Translations under genes and position numbers: made by a program | Assembly: GCF_037440165.1 (NCBI RefSeq) | Contig: NZ_JBBIUQ010000010.1 | Coordinates: 35,748-99,747, forward strand | Reading direction: 5' to 3' | DNA length: 64,000 nucleotides | Origin: Ignavibacterium sp037440165 | GTDB taxonomy: Bacteria > Bacteroidota > Ignavibacteria > Ignavibacteriales > Ignavibacteriaceae | In this document: piece by piece, positions 9,077-17,998 of the stretch | Position numbering within the stretch: position 1 is the first letter of the stretch | How the letters are laid out: each line of letters opens with the position of its first letter | The notes under the pieces: generated by a model | Databases searched by the model: none | Seen by the model: the letters and a program-made list of their open reading frames with translations, nothing else | Told to the model about the DNA's origin: nothing

Positions 9077-9405
9077 TGTTTTATCATTTTCTTAAATACA
9101 TCTAGAAAATTTTGGTTATCAGAGAATTGACTCTCAACATTCAAATTAAATTCTTCTGCATCTAATTCTTTGAGCAGAGAAATATTCTGTTCGCTTACAC
9201 CAAGTATCAATACTTTCTTATTTACTTTCACAACAGATAAATATTTTTTCGGCATCAACATCATTGTTGTAAGAATTCTAAGATTATCTGAGTTGATTTT
9301 GCTTCCTTTAAACTGATATTTTTTTACAAACAATAAAACACCGTACAGTAGTGCTGCGATAAGAAATAATGGAAACACAAGCTTAAGAATTTCGAAGAAT
9401 GACAT
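9073..9405 (-). CDS. fliO: FliO, flagellar export gate assembly protein
   Basis: FliO is a small bitopic protein that helps FliP assemble. These 110 residues have one N-terminal membrane helix (about 7-27) followed by a cytoplasmic domain with LRILTTMMLMPKKYLSVVKV and KVLILGVSEQNISLLKEL, the pattern of short FliO proteins. Sequence conservation in FliO is weak, so the call rests mainly on this architecture and on its place between fliN and fliP. It abuts fliN (one-base overlap) and overlaps fliP. Confidence 0.88.
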   Translation of the reverse strand: MSFFEILKLVFPLFLIAALLYGVLLFVKKYQFKGSKINSDNLRILTTMMLMPKKYLSVVKVNKKVLILGVSEQNISLLKELDAEEFNLNVESQFSDNQNFLDVFKKMIKQ

Positions 9406-9785
9406 CAGGAAATTCCCTTGAACTGTGATGCAGCATCAGTAAGATTAACTATACGAATACCGAAATGCTTATCAATCACAACAACTTCGCCTTCAGCTAT
9501 CTTTTTATTGTTCACATAGATATCAACCGGCTCGCTGGCGAGTTTATCCAACTCAATCACATAACCTCTTTCCAGCTCAAGAATATCTTTTATCTGCATC
9601 TGAGTTCTGCCAAGTTCGATATAAACATTTATCTGCAAGTCTTTGATGAAATTTATTTTTTCACCAGCTTCAAATCCCTGAAACTGTGATTCTTCAAACT
9701 GAGGGAAATCTGCTGCTGCAGCTGTTTTTGCAGCATTCTGTTCTACTGTTTGATTTGTTGTTTGTTTATTTAATTCATCAGCCAT
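9405..9785 (-). CDS. fliN: FliN, flagellar motor switch (C-ring) protein
   Basis: FliN makes the lower C-ring together with FliM and binds FliH for export. The 126-residue protein has a variable N-terminus rich in Ala and Gln and a C-terminal SpoA-like domain (about 45-122) with LQINVYIELGRTQMQIKDIL and GEVVVIDKHFGIRIVNL. It lacks the CheC-like domain of the longer FliY form, so it is a plain FliN. It lies ten bases after fliM. Confidence 0.96.
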   Translation of the reverse strand: MADELNKQTTNQTVEQNAAKTAAAADFPQFEESQFQGFEAGEKINFIKDLQINVYIELGRTQMQIKDILELERGYVIELDKLASEPVDIYVNNKKIAEGEVVVIDKHFGIRIVNLTDAASQFKGIS

Positions 9786-9795
9786 AGTTGTTCCT

Positions 9796-10770
9796 TCAAT
9801 GAGAATTATCTGTTAAAAGATTTTTTGTTACTTTAACTGCCTTATGATTGTTTACAATTCCGGGATAACCATAATAAAAAGTTTTTCCATTTACTTTTAC
9901 TGTCAGCTCTTCGTGAATTTTCTTATCCAATATTATCATATCACCAGCTTTAAGCTCGAGCATTTCCTGCAATGTAATTGTTGATTTACCAAGTTCTACA
10001 GTAACAGGAAGTAATACTGAATTAAGCTGCTTCCTGATTAGCTCCTGTGCGCTCATTCCATTATACTTTGTTGGTCGAACAGAAGAAAGTTTTTTTGAAG
10101 AGAGTTTTGCAATAATCGGATCGAAAGCAAATGTTGCAAAACAAATGTTCATAAAATATGATTTTTCACCAAGTGTAACTTCAAATGTAATCAGAAGAAC
10201 AGATTCATTTGGCGAAGTCAATTGAACAAAATCTACATCGGGTTCAAAGCGTTCGGCGACAAAATCAAAATTATCAATTATGTGCCATGCTTTTTTCATA
10301 TCCATCATTACTTTTTCAACTACTGTCTGCAAAACTTTCTGCTCAATCGGTGTGATAATTTTTTGCTGTTTTGTGCTTGTGCCATTACCACCCAACAGTC
10401 TGTCAACCAAAGCAAGTGCAAGGTCAATATTCAATTCAAGTATTCCTTTGATATCAGTATGTTTAATACTGAATGTAAACAGACAAGCAGGATCAGGAAC
10501 AGACATTACATATTCAGAATAATAAATCTGATCAACTGTATTTACTGTCATATTCACAATTGTCTGAAGCTTTGTAACAAGAAATGAGCTGAAGCTTTCA
10601 GCAAAATTTTCGTGAATAGTTCTGATTGTTCTCAGTTGGGTTTTTGATATTCTGTTAGGAAGACGAAAATCATATGGAATAATTTCGTTTTCCTCTTTCG
10701 GCTTGGGTGGTTCCTGCCCGCCGCTTTTAAGAAGATCATCTATATCTTGTTGTGATACTACTTCCGGCAT
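9796..10770 (-). CDS. fliM: FliM, flagellar motor switch protein
   Basis: FliM links phosphorylated CheY to motor reversal. The 324-residue protein starts with SQQDIDDLL (6-14), the conserved CheY-binding peptide, then a CheC/FliG-binding middle domain (about 40-230) and a C-terminal SpoA domain (about 245-315) with GKSTITLQEMLELKAGDMII. Full length and intact motifs indicate a switching motor. It is separated from fliL by a single base. A similar acidic SQxxID motif ends the CheZ-like protein at 27355-28116. Confidence 0.97.
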   Translation of the reverse strand: MPEVVSQQDIDDLLKSGGQEPPKPKEENEIIPYDFRLPNRISKTQLRTIRTIHENFAESFSSFLVTKLQTIVNMTVNTVDQIYYSEYVMSVPDPACLFTFSIKHTDIKGILELNIDLALALVDRLLGGNGTSTKQQKIITPIEQKVLQTVVEKVMMDMKKAWHIIDNFDFVAERFEPDVDFVQLTSPNESVLLITFEVTLGEKSYFMNICFATFAFDPIIAKLSSKKLSSVRPTKYNGMSAQELIRKQLNSVLLPVTVELGKSTITLQEMLELKAGDMIILDKKIHEELTVKVNGKTFYYGYPGIVNNHKAVKVTKNLLTDNSH

Positions 10771-10771
10771 A

Positions 10772-11338
10772 TTACTGTATTATGAATTTGCTGAAATAAA
10801 TATTATTGATTCCAACTCCGGGCATTTTCTTAGATAAATCAGTTATTATTTCTGATTTCAGAGAATCCCGGTAAGCTGTGTTACTTAATTGCGGAACAGT
10901 TTTACTCGAGAGCAATGTAATCACTGCATCTTTAACAATGATTACTTTTTCCTCCATCGCTTTTTTTGCTTCAGGTGTTTTTATATCAAAACCCAGACTT
11001 GCCAAGACCAGAGTTTTACCGTTTGTCTCAGCCGGATTTACAATTATATCATCAAGGTTAAAAATGTTTTCACCAATACTTTCAACTAAATTTTCTGAAT
11101 TCTCCTTCTTTTCTTCACCAGATTTTTTCTCTTTTGATTGCTGCTCCTGTTTTTCTTTTTCTTTAAGTGAAGAATTATGATTTTTCGGAATAAGAATGTT
11201 TGCAGTAATGAAGTAAACGACTACCAACTGGACAATAAAAATCGGTAGTCCGATTATGAAAAGTTTTGGTTTCATAGCGGAAGTTTTCTTTAAGGTTTCT
11301 ACAGGTTTCTGTTCTTTATTTTGTTTTTCTTCTTTCAT
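10772..11338 (-). CDS. fliL: FliL, basal-body associated stator-interacting protein
   Basis: FliL is a single-pass membrane protein that surrounds and supports the stators. The 188-residue product has a cytoplasmic N-terminus, a membrane helix (about 27-50), a charged KEKEKQEQQSKEKKSGEEKK linker (about 60-79), and a periplasmic stomatin-like domain from about 90 ending in FSKFIIQ. The start at 11338 has no clear ribosome site. The in-frame ATG at 11275 (MKPKLFII) would still keep the membrane helix and fits better with the promoter-like element at 11353-11368. fliM follows directly. Confidence 0.88.
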   Translation of the reverse strand: MKEEKQNKEQKPVETLKKTSAMKPKLFIIGLPIFIVQLVVVYFITANILIPKNHNSSLKEKEKQEQQSKEKKSGEEKKENSENLVESIGENIFNLDDIIVNPAETNGKTLVLASLGFDIKTPEAKKAMEEKVIIVKDAVITLLSSKTVPQLSNTAYRDSLKSEIITDLSKKMPGVGINNIYFSKFIIQ

Positions 11339-11352
11339 TGCATAAATGTTTT

Positions 11353-11368
11353 TTCAACCAATATGCCA
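11353..11368 (-). promoter_or_regulatory. candidate sigma-54-like promoter of the fliL operon
   Basis: On the minus strand, TGGCAT-N5-TTGAA has GG and TTG at the -24/-12 spacing; the usual C of the -12 element is A. A start near 11342 would nearly abut the annotated fliL ATG, which either implies a leaderless message or argues for the inner ATG at 11275. It follows the strong terminator that separates flgE from fliL, so a promoter is needed here. Confidence 0.45.
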
Positions 11369-11444
11369 CGAATTTTTTTATAAAATTCAATCAAACAGAA
11401 ATGTCTTAGCGAATAAAGTGGTTACTATTCAACAGATGGTTAAA

Positions 11445-11471
11445 AAGGGAGCTCAAAAGCTGAGCTCCCTT
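11445..11471 (-). terminator. intrinsic terminator after flgE
   Basis: A perfect 11-bp inverted repeat (AAGGGAGCTCA / TGAGCTCCCTT) with a five-base loop starts 20 bases past the flgE stop codon. On the minus strand it is followed by a short T run. It should end the flgB-to-flgE transcript and isolate fliL onward. Confidence 0.9.
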
Positions 11472-11490
11472 AATGAGGGCTTAGGTGTGA

Positions 11491-13125
11491 TTATCTAACG
11501 AGGTTTGTTATTTCCTGAAGTAAAGTATCTGATACAGTTACTACTCTTGCACTTGCCTGAAATCCTCTCTGCGAAACTATCATTCTGGTGAACTCTTCAG
11601 ACAAATCAACATTTGATTGTTCAAGTGCACCGGATTGAATTGTTGTTCCTGTTGTTTCACCAGGATCACCAATTAACGGATCGCCAGTGTTGGCTGAAAC
11701 TGTAAACATATTTTCACCAACGCTAACTAAACCATTAAGATTTGGAAATGTTGCAAGCAGAATTTGTGCAAGAGGTCTGCTTTGACCATTTGTGAAGACG
11801 CCGATGATGTAACCGTATTTATCAATGTTAATATTCGATAGAGATGCTGCAGCAGAACCATTCTGTGATAAAGCTGATACAACAGAGCTTGATGATGTTT
11901 GCGTTATTCCACTGAATCCTGAACCGAGATTTAAAACAATGTTCTGAGGACTTGCACCACCGGTCGGTGTGAATGTTAAAACAGGAGGATTCGGAGAAAT
12001 AGAAGCAATCGATCCATCAGGATTAAATGTTATTGTGCCGCTCGAACCACTTAAACTTCCATTTGCGGGAGGAACTGAGCAGCTCCAGTTCCAGTTATTA
12101 TTCGATGTTTTTGTGAATTTAATTGTAAGAACATGTGGCGAACCAAGTGAATCGAAGATTGTTAAAGAACCAGTAACGATTGTTGGTTTTCTGTTTGAAT
12201 CAACTGTTGAAGCAAGTGTAGTTGAATTTCCTGTTTGAGTAACACCGGTTGGATCAAAATTAAAATTAATTCCCAAACCAACATCAGTAATGTTAATTGG
12301 TGCTGGAGCTCCGCCGTTTATAGATAACATCTGTCCTGTTCCGGAATCAAAAACTACGGTTGCAGTAGTTGGTCCAACTACATTATTTCCGTTTGCATCT
12401 TTCAGAACATAAGTCATATCATAAGTATCTGCAGCAGTTTTAGTGTATGTTACATCAAAAGAGTAAGCATTTCCGTTTTCATCATAAACTGTGTTTGAGT
12501 CTGTTACAGAATCACCAACATTGATGTTTGCATTGATATTGCCGGTTTCTTGATAAAGTTCTGATCTTGTAATGCTTGATGAACTATCGAGATTACCGCC
12601 CCAGGTTATATCAGTTGTTGCAACAGCAGGCAATCTGAGATTAGTATCGATAATGATGTCTTCAAGATAGTTACCGGGAGGAACGATTCCTTCTTCATTT
12701 GCAACTTTACCCTGAACGATTGCACCATTCTGTGAGTTTACTAATCTTCCCTGAGCATCAAATACGAATGCACCGGCTCTTGAGTAAAATCTTTCACCAT
12801 TGTTTTCAAGAATGAATAAACCTTTTCCCTGAAGTGCAAGATCTGTTACAATTCCGGTTCCTTCAAAAGTGCCTTGAGTCCAGTTTCGGTCAACTGAATT
12901 TAATTTCATTCCAAGGCCAATCTGGAAGGTGTTTGTTCCACCGGCAGTTTCAGTTGGATTGGAACCGTAACGAATAATTTTGTTGAAAGTATCGCTGAAT
13001 GTAACTCTTGAACCTTTGTAACCAATAGTGTTAACATTAGCGATGTTGTTGCTGATAACATCCATCATTGCCTGATGGTTTCTTAATCCGGAAACGCCCG
13101 AGAAAAGAGAATTTAGAAGTGACAT
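11491..13125 (-). CDS. flgE: FlgE, flagellar hook protein
   Basis: FlgE polymerises into the hook. The 544-residue protein has the conserved N-terminus SLFSGVSGLRNHQAMMDVIS (about 6-25) followed by NNIANVNTIGYK, and a C-terminal heptad region with SNVDLSEEFTRMIVSQRGFQ (about 508-527), the shared rod/hook ends. The long middle is Thr/Ser/Gly-rich and beta-like and makes it larger than the ~400-residue enteric FlgE; it probably forms extra surface domains. AGGAGG precedes the ATG. It lies downstream of flgD and the TIGR02530-like gene, separated by a structured leader (13157-13202), and is closed by a strong terminator. Confidence 0.95.
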   Translation of the reverse strand: MSLLNSLFSGVSGLRNHQAMMDVISNNIANVNTIGYKGSRVTFSDTFNKIIRYGSNPTETAGGTNTFQIGLGMKLNSVDRNWTQGTFEGTGIVTDLALQGKGLFILENNGERFYSRAGAFVFDAQGRLVNSQNGAIVQGKVANEEGIVPPGNYLEDIIIDTNLRLPAVATTDITWGGNLDSSSSITRSELYQETGNINANINVGDSVTDSNTVYDENGNAYSFDVTYTKTAADTYDMTYVLKDANGNNVVGPTTATVVFDSGTGQMLSINGGAPAPINITDVGLGINFNFDPTGVTQTGNSTTLASTVDSNRKPTIVTGSLTIFDSLGSPHVLTIKFTKTSNNNWNWSCSVPPANGSLSGSSGTITFNPDGSIASISPNPPVLTFTPTGGASPQNIVLNLGSGFSGITQTSSSSVVSALSQNGSAAASLSNINIDKYGYIIGVFTNGQSRPLAQILLATFPNLNGLVSVGENMFTVSANTGDPLIGDPGETTGTTIQSGALEQSNVDLSEEFTRMIVSQRGFQASARVVTVSDTLLQEITNLVR

Positions 13126-13156
13126 AATGACCTCCTAATATTTTTAGTTTTTTGTT

Positions 13157-13202
13157 AAAAGGTGTCCGACTTCAGTCAGTCCATCGGACCAGGCGTCCTT
13201 TT
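13157..13202 (-). promoter_or_regulatory. structured, GC-rich inverted-repeat element in the flgE leader
   Basis: A 46-base imperfect palindrome lies between the TIGR02530-like gene and flgE: outer arms AAAAGG / CCTTTT and an inner perfect GTCCGA / TCGGAC pair. It stands out from the AT-rich surroundings. On the minus strand it ends in CCTTTT, so it could be a weak terminator or attenuator ahead of flgE, or an RNA leader setting hook protein level. I recognised no known riboswitch fold. Confidence 0.5.
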
Positions 13203-13232
13203 GAGGTCCCGCCCGTTACAATTAATTAATTT

Positions 13233-13604
13233 TCAAGCAAACACTACTGAATCAATATTTGTGAACACATTTTCATTACCGCTTTCAACAGGTAAAGCTG
13301 TAATGATAGTTCTGTTCGGGATGTTTACGATAAATGCTGTTGATTTCATCATAACCAAAGAGTCTTTCGCTCCTTTTTGTTCAGCTTTTTCAACAGCTGT
13401 ATTTATCTTCAACATATCATCATCACTCAGACTGATGTTGCGCTCTTCGAGACGTTTCAGTGCGTGATGAGAAAATTTTAGTTTCTCAAGCTCCTGCTGA
13501 AATATGGATTCAAAGCTTTCAGCGGAACTTTTGTTTCGTACCCTGTCACCATCAAAATTATTTATCGGCAAAAAAGGTACTTTGATTCCGTTTATTTCAT
13601 ACAT
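13233..13604 (-). CDS. flagellar operon protein, TIGR02530-like
   Basis: This 123-residue protein matches my memory of the small conserved flagellar operon family TIGR02530, found between flgD and flgE in many Firmicutes and other phyla. Diagnostic parts are FSHHALKRLEERNISLS (about 44-60), the AVEKAEQKGAKDSLV segment (about 70-84), AFIVNIPNRTIITAL (about 90-104) and the end NVFTNIDSVVF. The middle forms a compact domain likely to bind an export or hook component, but its function is unknown. It starts where flgD ends (adjacent bases) and precedes flgE, exactly the expected place. Confidence 0.85.
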   Translation of the reverse strand: MYEINGIKVPFLPINNFDGDRVRNKSSAESFESIFQQELEKLKFSHHALKRLEERNISLSDDDMLKINTAVEKAEQKGAKDSLVMMKSTAFIVNIPNRTIITALPVESGNENVFTNIDSVVFA

Positions 13605-14288
13605 TTAGTTTCCTCCGTTTGAAGGTTCATAAATTTCAAGTATATCAGAAAGATTGAATTCAGTTCCGTTGATTAAAAGTTTTGTTCCGAATTCTGTAAA
13701 TCTTACTCCACCAATTTTTCCAAGAACATATTTTACTGCGTTTATCGGTTTATCATCTGCATCAACCGCTTCAACTTCAAACCTATATTTTCCATAAGGT
13801 ACAGTGTTACCATTATTATCGGTAAAATCCCAGGAAAGTTTATTATCGCCTCCATTAGCAGGTGCATTTTCTATTGTTCTGACTAATGTTCCTTCCTCAT
13901 TATAAATTTTTATCGTAACATTTGTTGCGCGTGAATCTAAACGATATCCAATGGACTGAGTCTCCTGTCCGTTAAACTGAAAATTACTGGTTGAGAGTTT
14001 GGCTTCTTTCCCTATGAATGTTGCTGCGAGAGTGTTATTAATTGATTGTGTCAGATAGAAATTAGCATCAATACTTGTTTTCATCTGATCATTAAGATTA
14101 AGCAATTGTTCGAGTGAACTGAATTGTGCAAGTTGTGCTGCAAACTCCGTTGATTCCATTGGATTTAATGGATCCTGATTCTTCATCTGCATCAGCATTA
14201 ATTTCAGAAAATCATCTTTCCCAAGAACAGATTTTCCAGGTACCGGATTGCTGAAATAACCCAAGCTGTTTGTAATTCCTGTTTGCAT
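13605..14288 (-). CDS. flgD: FlgD, hook cap/scaffold protein
   Basis: FlgD caps the growing hook and is later discarded. The 227-residue protein has the conserved N-terminal region LGKDDFLKLMLMQMKNQDPL (about 22-41), then NPMESTEFAAQLAQFSSLEQ (about 42-61). A FlgD Ig-like/FlgD_ig fold follows, with IKIYNEEGTLVRTIENAPAN and GGDNKLSWDFTDNNGNTVPY-type strands (about 125-165), then a Tudor-like end. It follows fliK by nine bases and directly precedes the TIGR02530-like gene. Confidence 0.95.
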   Translation of the reverse strand: MQTGITNSLGYFSNPVPGKSVLGKDDFLKLMLMQMKNQDPLNPMESTEFAAQLAQFSSLEQLLNLNDQMKTSIDANFYLTQSINNTLAATFIGKEAKLSTSNFQFNGQETQSIGYRLDSRATNVTIKIYNEEGTLVRTIENAPANGGDNKLSWDFTDNNGNTVPYGKYRFEVEAVDADDKPINAVKYVLGKIGGVRFTEFGTKLLINGTEFNLSDILEIYEPSNGGN

Positions 14289-14297
14289 ATCTTTCTC

Positions 14298-16922
14298 CTA
14301 AGCTAAATATTCATAAGTATTATAACCAAGATTTCTCAAAGTTCTCTTCTGATCAGTGTTTTCTATTTTCGAACCTCGTTCCAGTGATTTCTTTTTACTT
14401 TTTTGTTTTGTTTGTTCAGAACCTTTGTGTTCTTCTGATGTCACAGTAACGTTCACATTATTCAGATTAACCCCTTGTTGTGACAAAGTTTCTTTTAACT
14501 GAGGAAGATTGTTAACGACAATAACTTTTGTTTGTTCACTGTTCACTTCAATTTTTGCATTCACATTATTATCGTTTGTGTTAAGCAAAATTTTAATTGT
14601 TCCGAGATCTTCCGGAGATAATTTTATTTCTACTGAATGATTTTGTTTAGAATAGCTCACAATTTCTGAGCGTTGAATTGTTTCCTGCTTTTCAAGAATG
14701 TGAATAAACTTTTCAAGTGTTCTCGACTCTACCGGATTTTTTATGAAATGTTCAACAATATTTTTGTTGTTGAGGATAGTAGTCTTTGACGCCGGGATAA
14801 ATTCCTGCCGCTGAGCAGTTTGAAATTCATTTCTGAATTCGCTCTCAGTTAGTTTCGATTCTTTTACAGTTTCTTTTCCAACTTGTGGATTCAGATTTTC
14901 TTTATCATTCGATGAATCATCATTGTTATTATGATTGTTTTTAGCTTCAATTTTTTCAGTATTGTTTACTCTCTCTTTTTCATTCCCTGAATAATTCTTT
15001 TCTGATTTTGGTTTTTCATTAACATGCTCAATGTTTTTTGATGCAAATACTTTTTCATTATGCTCAGAACTGATATTTGAATGATTCTTTTCTGCGGAAT
15101 TTGTATTTTCTTTTATTTCTAAAATTTCTTTCGTTATATCAGAACCATGATAACTAATATCTGTTATTTTTTTCTCTCCTGATAATTTCAGACTAAATAC
15201 TTTCTCGTTTATTTCCAGTTTATTATTACTGCCCGATGAACCTGATTCGTCAAGTTCTGATTGACTTATTCCTTTAGCTGATATTTTATTCTGCAGCAAT
15301 GATTCTTTTTGACTGTTTATACTACTTATCTTTTCATTTAAAGTTTCACTCTTTGAATTGTTATGATGTTCTTCTGTAACTGATCGACGAATTTGATACT
15401 GCTCAGAATCTGATACTTTAATATCATTTTGTTTTGGAATGGTTTTAACTTTTTCAGTTTTCTCGAAGACCAAATCCCAGTCCTGATAATCAGCAATCAA
15501 GGGCAAACCGGCTCTGCTTATCCTCGGCTCATTTCCATTCGCTGATGTAACTTCTGGTAAATCACTTTCGTATTTTTTGTTGTTTAATAAGTTCGAGACA
15601 AAATTTTTATTTTTCCCATCAGTCGCATTCTGAATGTTATGTGTAGTGAAATGTTTACTATCAACTTGATTATTTGAAGATGAGTTTTCTTTCTGCACTG
15701 CTTGAGTAAAATTGTGACTGATATTATTCACAGGATTATTTTCAGTTGTTCTTGTTTTTATAACAATTTTTACTTCTCCAATGTTTTTATCATTAGGGAA
15801 ATCAAATTTTTGTGATTTGTTGTTTAGATAAACTTCATCGCTGTTATTATCAGTTTCAAATTTTATTTGAATTTTTGATTTCAAATCAGTTTTAGATTGT
15901 GATAGCTGATTTTTATCTGAAGATTTATTAACAGCACCTTCACTGACTTTATTCAATTCAGATCCGTTATAATTATCGAATGATACTTCTATTTTCGGTT
16001 TTAATGTTTTGTTTTCCTCTTTTGATAATAATTTTTTTTCAACATTATTTATTAGTTGTTCTGATTTATCAGATTCCTGAGCTAAGTCTGAAATATCAAG
16101 CTCAAACTTTCCTTTTGATTCGATAGGTTGCCTGTTGAATTTATCATTCACTAATTCATAATCAGCTTTATATGTTTTTATTGAATTATCTTTTTGCTGA
16201 GAATTTTCATTTGACAAGTTTGAAAGCTGGATAATTTTATCAGATTCATTTTTTGATGATGTTTTTAATTCCAATTCTGTTTGTGACTGGGTCTCCGTTG
16301 CGATTGATTGTATAGAAGTATTTTCTGAATTTACATTTTCAACATCAAATAAAATTTGTTTGGCATTAGCACCTATTACAAATGAAAATGCCGAGTTATT
16401 TTCAATTAAACCAGAAAGGTACTCTGCAAACTGTGGAAGGTTTTTTTCATTTAACTTAATTGTCTCAATAAGATTTTTTTGAACATATCTGACTTCAACA
16501 TTAGAAATCTGATTATCAGAATTGATCAAAATATTTTGAATAAGTTTTTCAATACTATGAATGAATTGTTTTTTATCAGTCGTGATTTTATTAACTGATA
16601 AATTTTCTTTTGCATTTACATTTCCTGTCTGTGCTGTCGGCTCTAAAAATAATTTGAAAAGGTTCTCAATCTCAGTAACAGTTTTATTTGTCTTTTCTAT
16701 TTTAATTTTTTCCAAAGTTGAAGAATTAGAAATGAAAACTGTTTTATGATCAAGTAAAGTACCTCCAATATTTTCCGGAATGAAAACAGAATTGTCTTCA
16801 GAGGTTTTTACTTTGATAATTTCTGAAAACAAGTAATTAAATCCGTCTCCGGAATTTTCCGCTGATTGATTTTCAGTTTTCGGATTTAACAACTTTGACA
16901 AGAATAATGAATTTATCAACAT
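14298..16922 (-). CDS. fliK: FliK, flagellar hook-length control protein (very long)
   Basis: FliK measures the hook and triggers the FlhB switch. The 874-residue protein is mostly Asn/Ser/Lys/Glu-rich low-complexity sequence, as expected for a flexible ruler, and carries the C-terminal Flg_hook domain (about 750-830) with VEIKLSPEDLGTIKILLNTN, the LxPExLGxVxI signature. At about twice the enteric length it would suit a longer hook or a more compact ruler. It overlaps the MotE-like gene by one base upstream and is followed by flgD, the usual fliK-flgD order. Confidence 0.9.
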   Translation of the reverse strand: MLINSLFLSKLLNPKTENQSAENSGDGFNYLFSEIIKVKTSEDNSVFIPENIGGTLLDHKTVFISNSSTLEKIKIEKTNKTVTEIENLFKLFLEPTAQTGNVNAKENLSVNKITTDKKQFIHSIEKLIQNILINSDNQISNVEVRYVQKNLIETIKLNEKNLPQFAEYLSGLIENNSAFSFVIGANAKQILFDVENVNSENTSIQSIATETQSQTELELKTSSKNESDKIIQLSNLSNENSQQKDNSIKTYKADYELVNDKFNRQPIESKGKFELDISDLAQESDKSEQLINNVEKKLLSKEENKTLKPKIEVSFDNYNGSELNKVSEGAVNKSSDKNQLSQSKTDLKSKIQIKFETDNNSDEVYLNNKSQKFDFPNDKNIGEVKIVIKTRTTENNPVNNISHNFTQAVQKENSSSNNQVDSKHFTTHNIQNATDGKNKNFVSNLLNNKKYESDLPEVTSANGNEPRISRAGLPLIADYQDWDLVFEKTEKVKTIPKQNDIKVSDSEQYQIRRSVTEEHHNNSKSETLNEKISSINSQKESLLQNKISAKGISQSELDESGSSGSNNKLEINEKVFSLKLSGEKKITDISYHGSDITKEILEIKENTNSAEKNHSNISSEHNEKVFASKNIEHVNEKPKSEKNYSGNEKERVNNTEKIEAKNNHNNNDDSSNDKENLNPQVGKETVKESKLTESEFRNEFQTAQRQEFIPASKTTILNNKNIVEHFIKNPVESRTLEKFIHILEKQETIQRSEIVSYSKQNHSVEIKLSPEDLGTIKILLNTNDNNVNAKIEVNSEQTKVIVVNNLPQLKETLSQQGVNLNNVNVTVTSEEHKGSEQTKQKSKKKSLERGSKIENTDQKRTLRNLGYNTYEYLA

Positions 16923-17560
16923 TAATCGTACCTTATAATTCTTTGTGCAACTTCCGGACTTAATTCAGAAACTATTTTTGCAGCAACTTTTTTATTCATC
17001 GAATAGATTATATCTCTCGCTACATTATCGGAATAGTTCTGAATTATTTTAGCAGCTTTTGCGGGTTCCATCTGTTCTAAAAGTTTTGAAACTTTTTTTA
17101 ACCAATCCTGATAATCAGAATTCTTGTTCTGCTGTTTTTCTTCCTGGTTCTGATTTAAGTCATTCGATGCAAACTTTGGTTCTATCCTGTTCACTTCAGG
17201 TTCAGGTTTCTTTTCTAATTGCGCTGTTAATTCTCTTTTTGAAATTTCTTTTATTTCTGATTTAACTTCCGGAGCTATAATCTTTTCAGTAACGGACTCA
17301 AGTGCAGTATTAACTGTATCATTTTTAACTAAATTATCCTGCAATGACTCTGTATTTGCTATTAAAGAATCTGACTTATTTTCGGCTTTATTTTTTAGAT
17401 TGGTATCAAGTGAATCTTTTAATGCCGCAGTAGTTTGATATCTTGGTGTGAAATCAAATTGAAAAATATTATTGTATTGTCCGTTCAGATAAATGATTGC
17501 TCCTGTAACAACAAAAAACGCAAAAACAAAAGGCAGTGTATTTAATATGTAAGTTTTCAT
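16922..17560 (-). CDS. MotE/YlxF-like membrane protein with MgtE_N-like C-terminus
   Basis: This 212-residue protein has one N-terminal membrane helix (about 8-26), a long disordered, charged linker, and a C-terminal helical repeat domain (about 155-212) with LLEQMEPAKAAKIIQNYSDN and ELSPEVAQRIIRYD. The latter resembles the MgtE N-terminal repeat seen in MotE and in YlxF, which lie between fliJ and fliK in many bacteria. MotE is a periplasmic chaperone for MotC in some alphaproteobacteria, but a role here is inferred only. It overlaps fliJ by four bases and fliK by one. Confidence 0.75.
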   Translation of the reverse strand: MKTYILNTLPFVFAFFVVTGAIIYLNGQYNNIFQFDFTPRYQTTAALKDSLDTNLKNKAENKSDSLIANTESLQDNLVKNDTVNTALESVTEKIIAPEVKSEIKEISKRELTAQLEKKPEPEVNRIEPKFASNDLNQNQEEKQQNKNSDYQDWLKKVSKLLEQMEPAKAAKIIQNYSDNVARDIIYSMNKKVAAKIVSELSPEVAQRIIRYD

Positions 17561-17991
17561 TTTTTATCCCGACTAAAATTCTGAATTGCGATTTCATCAA
17601 ATTGTTTCATTTCGATTTTATTTTCCTCTTTGATAAACTCCTCTTTCTGGTGTTCTTCCAGCTGCGTTAAAATTTTTTTCTCTTTTGCTTTCTGCATTAC
17701 TTCAGAGATTTTTCTTTTCTTTTCCTGTTCCAATCTGTTTAGCTCAGCTTCTTCATTTTTTATTTTCATTGCGAGTGAGTTTTTGTAGCCGCTAAGAAAT
17801 TTAAGTTCTGATGCTGTCATTCTTAGTTTAATACTGTTCCGGAGTGAATTAACTTCTTCAATTAACTGCTCTCTCATTTTCTGATGGTCACTTATGAAAT
17901 TATTAATTACAGCTAATTCTCTTTTAGCTTTCTTTTCACAATTCTCTTTTACCATTTTAACTGAGTTTAATCTGAAAATAAATTTTGCCAT
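17557..17991 (-). CDS. fliJ: FliJ, export ATPase central stalk protein
   Basis: FliJ is a coiled-coil protein that inserts into the FliI ring and contacts FlhA. The 144-residue product is almost entirely charged helix, with the family-like start MAKFIFRLNSVKMVKENCEK and heptads throughout, and a Lys/Glu-rich end. FliJ sequences are poorly conserved, so the identification rests on size, coiled-coil nature and its place seven bases after fliI. Confidence 0.88.
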   Translation of the reverse strand: MAKFIFRLNSVKMVKENCEKKAKRELAVINNFISDHQKMREQLIEEVNSLRNSIKLRMTASELKFLSGYKNSLAMKIKNEEAELNRLEQEKKRKISEVMQKAKEKKILTQLEEHQKEEFIKEENKIEMKQFDEIAIQNFSRDKK

Positions 17992-17998
17992 AGTTCAA

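Noticed and set aside
10222..10587. 121-codon plus-strand ORF inside fliM
   Set aside because: Antisense to conserved FliM; no start site or family support.
13157..13202. c-di-GMP (GEMM-I) riboswitch ahead of flgE
   Set aside because: The conserved GEMM-I core sequences and tetraloop-receptor are not present; only general base-pairing is seen.
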